Part shown: one piece after another, positions 1 through 5,167 of the stretch
How positions within the stretch are numbered: position 1 is the stretch's first letter
How the letters are laid out: the number at the start of each line of letters is the position of its first letter
Source: an uncultured Eubacteriales bacterium
GTDB taxonomy: Bacteria; Bacillota; Clostridia; Oscillospirales; CAG-272
Assembly (NCBI GenBank): GCA_902462015.1
Contig: CABPZV010000052.1
Span: 1-11,780 of the forward strand
Direction: 5' to 3'
DNA length: 11,780 nucleotides
The notes under the pieces: model-generated
Databases searched by the model: none
Seen by the model: the letters and a program-made list of their open reading frames with translations, nothing else
Told to the model about the DNA's origin: nothing
Program-made: the position numbers and the translations under genes

Positions 1-1781
1 ACAGGCTCCAAAATTACCGGATTTGCATTTATAAGCTCTTTATATGCGAGATTTGCAGCAAGCTTAAAGGACATTTCTGACGAGTCAACATCGTGATATG
101 AACCGTCATAGAGATCGGCTGTGAGTCCAATCATCGGGAACCCTGCAAGTACGCCTTTCTGCATCGACTCTGTAAGTCCTTTTTCAACTGCCGGGAAGTA
201 ACCCTTCGGAATGCTTCCTCCGACTACCGATTCGGTGAACTTAAGTCCCTCTCCTTCAGCAGGGGCAAAATGAATTTTTACATGGCCATACTGTCCGTGT
301 CCGCCTGACTGCTTTTTATGCTTTCCCTCCGCGTCGATCTTTTTCTTTATTGCTTCGCGATATGCGATCTTGGGTTCATTCATGTCTACCGATACGCCAT
401 AGCGCGACTTAAGCTTGGCAGCAATGATGTCGAGATGTATATCTCCCAGTCCGAATAACAGTAGCTGCTTTGTTTCTGCGTCGTTTTCAAAACGTATGGT
501 ATAATCTTCTTCCAGCAGGCGACTGATACCGGAGGCGATTTTGTCTTCGTCCCCCTTTGCCTTAGGAACAATTGCACGGGTGTAGAACGGCTCCGGAAAG
601 ACAATTTTTCTGTATTCCTTCATTGAATCTGAGGATGCAAGAGTATCTCCGGTATCGGTCGATGAGAGCTTTGCAATCATGCCGATATCGCCACATGCAA
701 GCGATTCGGTTTCAATTTGTTTTTTGCCGCGTACAATATATATTTTTGCCATACGCTCACTGCTTCCGGAACGCAGGTTCTTTAGAGTCATCTGGTTTGT
801 CAGAGTTCCTGTCATAACCTTGAAGAACGTCATTTTTCCTACAAAAGGATCTGCGACAGTCTTAAATACAAAAATAGCAGTATCCGATCCGTCCTTGTCT
901 ATATTAATATTGCTTCCGTCGGCAGCTTTTTCGTACTCCTTTGCAGTACAGCGCGGAAAGGACTCTGCAATTGTATCCATCAGCGCTTCTACTCCCCACA
1001 TCTTCGACGCAGAGCCGCACAAAACCGGAACGATGCTTCCATGAATGATACCCTCGTGAATTGCCTCTATGGCTTCTTCATACGAAATCGGCGTTCCCGC
1101 GAAATATTTTTCCATAAGTTCGTCGCTTACACCTGCGATCGCTTCGAACAGCATATCACGGTATTTGTCGACAATTTCCATATATTCTTCCGGAATATCT
1201 CCCTCCGTATGAGCGCCTGTTTTATCATAAATGTATGTTTTCTTATCAATTAGCTTTATAAAACCTGTTACTTTGTCTCCCTCTACCATGGGAATCATCA
1301 AAGGGCAGACCGAAACTCCAAAGGTATCGTGAAGCTGTGTAAACACACGGTTAAAACGGCACTCCGGATCGTCAAATTTATTTACAAAAAACGCTTTTGG
1401 AATACCTGCGTCGGAAGCATGGTCCCATGCAAGCTCTGTTCCTGCCTCGATTCCGGCCTTTCCGTCAACAACTATAACCGCGCTGTCTGCTACGCGCACC
1501 GCCTGCATAACCTCTCCTGAAAAATCAAGATATCCGGGAGTATCGATTACATTTATTTTCGCGTCATTCCACATAATGGGAGCAACTGCATCCTGAAGAC
1601 TGAATCCTCGTTTGATTTCTTCAGGGTCGTAATCGCACACGGTATTTCCGTCAGATGTAGTACCGAGACGGTCAGTTTCCTTTGCAATATACAGCATAGC
1701 CTCGGCGACCGATGTCTTTCCGGAGCCTCCGTGTCCGAGAAAGCAAACATTACGAATTTGTTTTGTGTCTGTTTTTGTCAT
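1..1781 (-). CDS. Elongation factor G, EF-G-II-like paralogue (C-terminus cut by window edge)
   Basis: Translational GTPase of the EF-G (FusA) family, expected in the cytosol on the ribosome. I read about 593 residues with no stop; the usual length is ~690, so most of domain V lies beyond the left edge (last residues read NPVILEP). Visible motifs: P-loop GHGGSGKT (16-23), switch I DYDPEEIKRGFS (~50-61), G3 DTPGYLDF (80-87), G4 NKFDD (134-138), G5 CGSA (255-258), and the domain IV segment rich in GGSIPKGYFPAVEKG. The G3 box has Tyr where housekeeping EF-G has the catalytic His (DTPGH), and G4 is NKFD rather than NKMD. Both fit the EF-G-II/FusA2 branch, whose role is poorly defined, rather than canonical translocase; that assignment is inference from motifs. 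The start ATG (1779-1781) is preceded by AGAAAGG with 13 nt spacing. Its leader is about 325 nt long. Confidence 0.93.
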   Translation of the reverse strand, partial: MTKTDTKQIRNVCFLGHGGSGKTSVAEAMLYIAKETDRLGTTSDGNTVCDYDPEEIKRGFSLQDAVAPIMWNDAKINVIDTPGYLDFSGEVMQAVRVADSAVIVVDGKAGIEAGTELAWDHASDAGIPKAFFVNKFDDPECRFNRVFTQLHDTFGVSVCPLMIPMVEGDKVTGFIKLIDKKTYIYDKTGAHTEGDIPEEYMEIVDKYRDMLFEAIAGVSDELMEKYFAGTPISYEEAIEAIHEGIIHGSIVPVLCGSASKMWGVEALMDTIAESFPRCTAKEYEKAADGSNINIDKDGSDTAIFVFKTVADPFVGKMTFFKVMTGTLTNQMTLKNLRSGSSERMAKIYIVRGKKQIETESLACGDIGMIAKLSSTDTGDTLASSDSMKEYRKIVFPEPFYTRAIVPKAKGDEDKIASGISRLLEEDYTIRFENDAETKQLLLFGLGDIHLDIIAAKLKSRYGVSVDMNEPKIAYREAIKKKIDAEGKHKKQSGGHGQYGHVKIHFAPAEGEGLKFTESVVGGSIPKGYFPAVEKGLTESMQKGVLAGFPMIGLTADLYDGSYHDVDSSEMSFKLAANLAYKELINANPVILEP

Positions 1782-2112
1782 CGTTAGAACCATTCCTTTC
1801 TGCCGGTCTGCAAATCGATGTCATGCATTCGGCCTGTCTGAACTGCAGTTTTAATACCGCAGGGACATACATTTGAACTAAAATATAATCTGAATTTAAA
1901 ATGGAAGATATTATTCTGCCATTCTGTTCACTTGTTTTGCGGTTATTCCGCTGTATCTTTTTATATTTATTTTTCAAAAACTATGAGAAAGGTATTTGTT
2001 TTCAGAGTAAAATCAGTATATTATATGCAGAAGATTTTGTAAGTTATCCAGATTTCAGCCATTTCCATTAAACACTTTATGTAAGAGCATTTTACAGCAT
2101 TTACTACTAAAC
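1782..2112 (-). other. Long 5' leader of the EF-G-II gene, no gene seen
   Basis: About 325 nt lie between the predicted transcription start (near 2106) and the start codon. The stretch is AT-rich. It contains a small GCGG-AATAA-CCGC hairpin (1939-1951) and a GC-richer last ~80 nt. The reading frames here lack SD sequences and overlap the EF-G start, so I do not call them genes. I recognise no known riboswitch or T-box consensus. A second TATAAT (complement of 2020-2025) could give a shorter leader but has a poor -35. Confidence 0.45.
1795..1801 (-). promoter_or_regulatory. Ribosome binding site AGAAAGG for the EF-G-II gene
   Basis: AGAAAGG on the minus strand lies 13 nt before the ATG. It matches the complement of the extreme 3' tail of Bacillota 16S rRNA (CCUUUCU), just 5' of the AGGAGG core, which accounts for the long spacing. 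The same arrangement precedes tadA and the CPBP gene. Confidence 0.7.
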
Positions 2113-2141
2113 AGTATACAGTAAAATTGATACTATTTCAA
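2113..2141 (-). promoter_or_regulatory. Sigma-A-type promoter for the EF-G-II gene
   Basis: On the minus strand, -35 TTGAAA (complement of 2136-2141) and -10 TATACT (complement of 2113-2118) are separated by exactly 17 nt. It lies just downstream of the terminator of the preceding operon and points at the EF-G gene. Confidence 0.7.
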
Positions 2142-2178
2142 TAGTTTATAAAAAAATATTTTTTTTGAAGTGTAGAAA

Positions 2179-2222
2179 ATAACAGCCTAATATTGTGCAT
2201 ATTACACAAATTAGGCTGTTAT
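2179..2222 (-). terminator. Hairpin terminator after the tadA-radical SAM operon
   Basis: A 13-bp perfect stem (2179-2191 with 2210-2222; core AACAGCCTAAT/ATTAGGCTGTT) continues past a single bulged base into a 5-bp stem (TTGTG/CACAA) with a 7-nt loop. It starts about 54 nt past the stop of the radical SAM gene. The following U-tract on the minus strand (TTATTTTC) is only moderate, so termination efficiency is uncertain. Confidence 0.7.
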
Positions 2223-2275
2223 CACTATGCCATATGATATTTCTTTATCATTTTACCGTTCGATATAAGCTCGGA

Positions 2276-3238
2276 TTATCCTTTCCATTTTATTCCTTGC
2301 ATGGAATTTCTTCTGACAAATTCCTTATCGATTTCATTCATAACAACAAATTTTTTTCTGCTCCAAAGCGGCGCAATTAAATTGTCCGCGGTGCCGTCAC
2401 CGGTTACCCGTCCGATTACAACGTCCGGCGGCAGAAGCTCAAGCTGCGATACGACTACATTTGTATATTCATCGAGCGTCATAACGTCAAAGCTTCCGGA
2501 TTCATATTCGGACGCAATCCGCGTGTTTCTCATTATGTGAAGAAGATGAATTTTGATACTGTGAGGATGAAGCACAGAAATCACCTCTGCCGTTTTCAGC
2601 ATCATTTCGCCCGTTTCGCCCGGCAGACCATTGATTATGTGTATACATACATTTATTCCGCGGGATAAAAGCGCGTTATATCCGGTGAGAAATTCGGCAA
2701 AGCTGTGTCCGCGGTTGATTTTCTCTGCGGTTATATCCGATACTGTCTGAAGACCAAGTTCTACAACAAGATAGGTGTTCCGGGAAATCTCTTCAAGCAA
2801 ATCGAGTACAGGCTCAGGCAGGCAATCCGCACGTGTTGCTATGTGAAGTCCTGCTGCACCCGGTAAAGCAAGCGCCTGTTTATACAGCATGTTTAGCTTT
2901 TCAACTGGTGCGTATGTGTTCGTATAGTCCTGAAAATAGGGGATACCGATGCAATCTGGCCATTTGTATCTGAGAGCTTTCAGCTTTTCATCAAATTGTT
3001 CTTCTATAGGTCTTAAATCGCGTTTCGTACATGTGGCCAGCACACAGTATGTACATCCCCCGCGGCTGATTTTTCCGTCAATATTCGGGCAGGTAAATCC
3101 TGCGTCGACAGGAACCTTTGCACATTTTTTTCCGAATATCTTTCTCATATAATAATCGAACGTATAAAAACGCCTGTTTGTGTCGGAATATGGAAATGGA
3201 TTTTCTCTTACATTGCAGGAAACGGATTTTTTAGTCAT
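2276..3238 (-). CDS. TIGR01212-family radical SAM protein (YtqA/YhcC type, MnmL-like)
   Basis: A 320-aa radical SAM/Elp3-like enzyme. The [4Fe-4S] cluster cysteines are C50, C62 and C65 (CPNIDG then GGCTYC), the spaced arrangement seen in this family in place of plain CxxxCxxC. Further family blocks are the ATRADCL segment near 136, VVELGLQT near 158, INRGHSF, and HIINGLPGET near 200. Length is normal for the family. Established knowledge: the B. subtilis and S. mutans member YtqA was renamed MnmL and takes part in mnm5s2U synthesis at tRNA U34; the E. coli member is YhcC. Applying that function here is inference. The ATG lies inside the last codons of tadA (8-nt overlap, ATGACTAA), and its SD AGAAGG (complement of 3248-3253) is within tadA coding sequence with 9 nt spacing, so translation is probably coupled. 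No MnmM-type methylase gene is seen nearby. Confidence 0.9.
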   Translation of the reverse strand: MTKKSVSCNVRENPFPYSDTNRRFYTFDYYMRKIFGKKCAKVPVDAGFTCPNIDGKISRGGCTYCVLATCTKRDLRPIEEQFDEKLKALRYKWPDCIGIPYFQDYTNTYAPVEKLNMLYKQALALPGAAGLHIATRADCLPEPVLDLLEEISRNTYLVVELGLQTVSDITAEKINRGHSFAEFLTGYNALLSRGINVCIHIINGLPGETGEMMLKTAEVISVLHPHSIKIHLLHIMRNTRIASEYESGSFDVMTLDEYTNVVVSQLELLPPDVVIGRVTGDGTADNLIAPLWSRKKFVVMNEIDKEFVRRNSMQGIKWKG

Positions 3239-3767
3239 TTGTCTCTGCCTTCTTTTTCTTATTTCTTAATTCGGAGAAAAAATGCTGAAGCATTCCTGCA
3301 CATTCGTCTTTTAGTACGCCTGCTGTAAGTTTTGGTTTGAATCCGACCGGGTAGGATGTTAAATTGATAACACTTCCGAATGCTCCTGCAGAAGAATCCT
3401 TTGCGCCGAATACAACACGGTCTATGTGTGAATTTATGATCGCTCCTGCGCACATCGGACATGGTTCAAGCGTTACATATAGCGTGCACCCATGAAGCCT
3501 CCAGCTGTGTCTTACCTCACATGCCATTCTAAGCGCTTCCATTTCGGCATGTAAAAGTGCGCTGTGTCCGCCTTCGCACTGATTATGCGCGGAGGAAATA
3601 ATCTCTCCGCTATATACAACTATTGCACCGACAGGAACTTCTCCGCTTTTTTCTGCTGATTCAGCTTCCAAGAGTGCAATTCTCATAAATTTTTCGTCAC
3701 ACGCAGCCGCAGGAACAATATTTGTTTTTAGAGGCTTACGGCGAATCCTTTCTTCATGTGTTGACAT
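3231..3767 (-). CDS. tadA: tRNA(adenine34) deaminase TadA
   Basis: Zinc-dependent deaminase expected to convert A34 to inosine in tRNA-Arg(ACG). With the start used here it has 178 residues, slightly longer than the usual 150-165 because of a basic N-terminal extension and a Lys-rich tail (NKKKKAETND). Numbered on this start: zinc ligands H73, C103 and C106 (HAE; EPCPMCAGA) and the proton-shuttle E75. The SALLHAE block replaces the E. coli DPTAHAE; a similar NALAHAE form is common in Clostridia, so I do not treat it as a defect. The WRL...YVTLEPCPMC and AGAFGSVINL blocks also match the clostridial form. An upstream in-frame ATG at 3777-3779 is only 1 nt from the SD AGAAAGG (complement of 3781-3787), so the second ATG, 13 nt from it, is preferred. 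The gene is followed by a coupled radical SAM gene that may also act at the wobble position. Confidence 0.94.
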   Translation of the reverse strand: MSTHEERIRRKPLKTNIVPAAACDEKFMRIALLEAESAEKSGEVPVGAIVVYSGEIISSAHNQCEGGHSALLHAEMEALRMACEVRHSWRLHGCTLYVTLEPCPMCAGAIINSHIDRVVFGAKDSSAGAFGSVINLTSYPVGFKPKLTAGVLKDECAGMLQHFFSELRNKKKKAETND

Positions 3768-3780
3768 TTTAATTACCATG

Positions 3781-3787
3781 CCTTTCT
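3781..3787 (-). promoter_or_regulatory. Ribosome binding site AGAAAGG that decides the tadA start
   Basis: AGAAAGG is 1 nt from the first ATG and 13 nt from the second. Only the second spacing allows initiation, and 13 nt equals the spacing used by the EF-G-II and CPBP genes in this window. Confidence 0.65.
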
Positions 3788-3790
3788 AAG

Positions 3791-3827
3791 GTGAAAAAAG
3801 TGTACTGCGGTTTGTAGTTTTCCGCAT
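3791..3827. repeat. Imperfect ~37 bp direct repeat, copy 1
   Basis: Begins GTGAAAAAAGTGTACT and ends TAGTTTTCCGCAT. It matches copy 2 at 3877-3913 apart from one extra A, one small indel and a few substitutions in the middle. The inner part can pair TGCGG with CCGCA. It lies in the leader region of tadA. Confidence 0.7.
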
Positions 3828-3848
3828 AAATTATCATGCATTTCTTTG

Positions 3849-3872
3849 CATTTGTGCCGATAGGCACAAATG
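3849..3872. repeat. Perfect 10-bp hairpin with GATA loop
   Basis: CATTTGTGCC-GATA-GGCACAAATG is a perfect inverted repeat lying between the two 37-bp direct repeats. It has no U-tract on either side, so it does not look like a standard terminator. It could be an mRNA leader structure or part of a repeat element. Confidence 0.65.
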
Positions 3873-3876
3873 GGGC

Positions 3877-3913
3877 GTGAAAAAAAGTGTACTCCGGCCG
3901 CAGTTTTCTGCAT
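3877..3913. repeat. Imperfect ~37 bp direct repeat, copy 2
   Basis: Begins GTGAAAAAAAGTGTACT and ends CAGTTTTCTGCAT. Its ends also form an inverted repeat, CGTGAAAA (3876-3883) with TTTTCACG (3913-3920), which copy 1 lacks. The unit recurs 86-87 nt from copy 1. Confidence 0.7.
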
Positions 3914-3936
3914 TTTCACGCTGCTTCCCTGTATTA

Positions 3937-3947
3937 CAGCAGTATAA
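3937..3947. repeat. 11-bp direct repeat flanking the structured segment, left copy
   Basis: CAGCAGTATAA is identical to 4123-4133. The two copies bracket the structured RNA segment (175 bp between them), as a target-site duplication would. Confidence 0.55.
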
Positions 3948-3948
3948 T
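3943..3948 (+). promoter_or_regulatory. Possible -10 box for the structured RNA
   Basis: A perfect TATAAT on the + strand would place a transcript start near 3955, just before the first stem of the structured segment. There is no good -35 at 16-18 nt, so this is weak. Confidence 0.3.
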
Positions 3949-3955
3949 ATTTATA

Positions 3956-4116
3956 TAACTTAGGCAAGATATCCCCGCCATTAGGGCGGCAGCCTTAATG
4001 GAGGTCGCCTGTAAGGCGGTGGCCTCTAAGGTTGCGGGTTACATATCACCGTTCAGTGGGAGATACAATCTCCTACTGGAATGGTTATCACGCCATTTGA
4101 CGGGGCAAGTCCCTTA
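3956..4116 (+). ncRNA. Candidate structured RNA (unrecognised family), about 160 nt
   Basis: Three consecutive stem-loops are seen. The first is CCGCC-ATTAG-GGCGG (3975-3989). The second is a two-part stem: 9 bp (3989-3997 with 4027-4035), a 3-nt bulge, then 9 bp (4001-4009 with 4018-4026). The third is a 16-bp stem with one bulged G (4048-4063 with 4069-4085). CCCCG (3973-3977) can also pair with CGGGG (4101-4105), closing the domain or forming a pseudoknot. Five pairs are G-U on the + strand (3992-4032, 4005-4022, 4007-4020, 4051-4082, 4058-4074). On the minus strand these would be A-C mismatches, which indicates the RNA is the + strand. There is no open frame or terminator. Size and composition resemble stand-alone HEARO/omega-RNA-like or MITE-like elements, but I cannot match a consensus and do not claim a family. 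Confidence 0.55.
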
Positions 4117-4920
4117 TTAAAGCAGCAGTATAACGGTAATGCAATTATATATAAAATGAACAGTAACTGCATATTTTAATGTATCGGTATAATAAACGAG
4201 AAGGCCAAGAACAGCCGCTGATATAAATGCAAAAAACACATGGTAAATTCCGCCCGTATGAGCTGAGCAAAAAAGCAGTGAGGAAATAAAGAAAGCAAGG
4301 GGATAAGATATATTACAGACCTGGGAAAGTGTTCCGGGCAGCTTTTTTCGGAAATAATATTCTTCAAAAAACGCGGGAATTAAAGCGTTGCGTAGAAAAA
4401 TAAGCGGGAGTAAACAATATATTTTTTTAGTGTCAGAGATAGTATCGGGAATTATTTTTGTTTTTTGAATTGCTTCAGCATTAAAATATTTTTTGAATAA
4501 AAGAGATGTAATGAGCAGCAGAAGAAGAGATAATAATGATAAAGATATTTTTATCACTGTATTGAATTTTGGTTTTATCTTTTCCTTTTCCGGCTCTGAT
4601 ATATACTTCTTTGAAATATAACTAAAAGAAAGATGTTCCCCGCGTCTATGGACAGCGGGTTTCGCTTTAGTTTTCCGGTTGGGGTTACATTCTCCCGCCG
4701 GAACGTCCCATGACGGGGCTGTATTCTTTGTTGAATCAAGGATTTTGACGGATATTAAATATCCAATAACCGTAATAAGACAGCAAATTATGGTCTTTAA
4801 TATATACTCTTTAATCGTCTCTGATTCAGAGACTGTTCCGGCTGTACCGGCAGAAATAAGAAAAAGCAGCAGGAGAATATGTGATAAAATTATTATACAA
4901 AAATTACACCGCTTTTTCAT
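4117..4920 (-). CDS. CPBP family intramembrane metalloprotease (CAAX protease/ABI type)
   Basis: A 267-aa polytopic membrane protein with all three CPBP motifs: EEYYFR (E186, E187, R191), FCSAH (F217, H221) and HFIYN (H255, N259). The glutamates and histidines form the predicted intramembrane active site. N-terminal hydrophobic segments (about 7-26 and 37-60) are followed by a long charged linker (about 65-120) and then the C-terminal membrane core. The long linker between TM segments is unusual for small CPBP proteins. Substrate is unknown; family members include prenyl-protein proteases and bacteriocin self-immunity proteins, and no bacteriocin genes are visible here. The start is the second in-frame ATG, 13 nt from AGAAAGG (complement of 4934-4940); the first ATG (4930-4932) is 1 nt from it. 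The gene ends inside a possible insertion junction: its last codons contain one copy of an 11-bp flanking repeat. Confidence 0.88.
   Translation of the reverse strand: MKKRCNFCIIILSHILLLLFLISAGTAGTVSESETIKEYILKTIICCLITVIGYLISVKILDSTKNTAPSWDVPAGECNPNRKTKAKPAVHRRGEHLSFSYISKKYISEPEKEKIKPKFNTVIKISLSLLSLLLLLITSLLFKKYFNAEAIQKTKIIPDTISDTKKIYCLLPLIFLRNALIPAFFEEYYFRKKLPGTLSQVCNISYPLAFFISSLLFCSAHTGGIYHVFFAFISAAVLGLLVYYTDTLKYAVTVHFIYNCITVILLL
4123..4133. repeat. 11-bp direct repeat flanking the structured segment, right copy
   Basis: CAGCAGTATAA, identical to 3937-3947. On the minus strand it encodes the last leucines of the CPBP protein. In the other copy the same bases are followed directly by TAA, as if the ancestral stop codon had lain there. 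Confidence 0.55.
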
Positions 4921-4933
4921 TTTTATGGCCATA

Positions 4934-4940
4934 CCTTTCT
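4934..4940 (-). promoter_or_regulatory. Ribosome binding site AGAAAGG that decides the CPBP start
   Basis: AGAAAGG is followed by TATGG and, 13 nt on, by ATG. The layout is the same as at tadA and rules out the nearer ATG. No convincing minus-strand promoter was found between here and 5097. Confidence 0.6.
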
Positions 4941-5096
4941 TAATATATACAGAGAGATTTTACTTTGGATTTATAACAGCTTGGAATTTTTAATGTTTTT
5001 TGTGCAAATTAACTTGAAGCCTGTGTTTTTGGCTGTATTGTGGTATTTATATACTGCTAAACAATAATCTGTCATTCAAATTTTTTATTAACTATA

Positions 5097-5125
5097 TTGA
5101 AAAAAATAGAGATAACGTTTATAAT
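5097..5125 (+). promoter_or_regulatory. Sigma-A-type promoter for the M23 peptidase gene
   Basis: -35 TTGAAA (5097-5102), 17-nt spacer, -10 TATAAT (5120-5125). Transcription would start near 5132, giving a ~36 nt leader. Confidence 0.82.
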
Positions 5126-5167
5126 ATTTATAAGTGTATATATAATTATTTGCCGGAGAATTTACGA

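Noticed and set aside
1750..1977. Minus-strand 75-codon frame in the EF-G leader
   Set aside because: It begins at TTG with no SD, overlaps the EF-G start and has a composition unlike a protein; treated as leader.
1983..2042. Possible 19-codon plus-strand ORF (MRKVFVFRVKSVYYMQKIL)
   Set aside because: The nearest AGAAAGG lies inside the ORF rather than upstream, and no plus-strand gene follows it.
3231..3767. SALLHAE in TadA as a defective active site
   Set aside because: The Zn ligands and catalytic Glu are intact, and Clostridia commonly have a similar NALAHAE variant.
3773..3967. Minus-strand 64-codon frame covering both 37-bp repeats
   Set aside because: It has no SD and no recognisable protein. 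The repeats are 87 nt apart over most of their length, so their in-frame resemblance is a by-product of the DNA repeat.
3989..4035. Reading the GC-rich stems as a terminator of the CPBP gene
   Set aside because: No U-tract follows on the minus strand, and the wobble pairs favour a + strand RNA.
5150..5167. Upstream TTG start for the M23 peptidase
   Set aside because: It lies before the SD GGAG; the ATG at 5168 has correct spacing.
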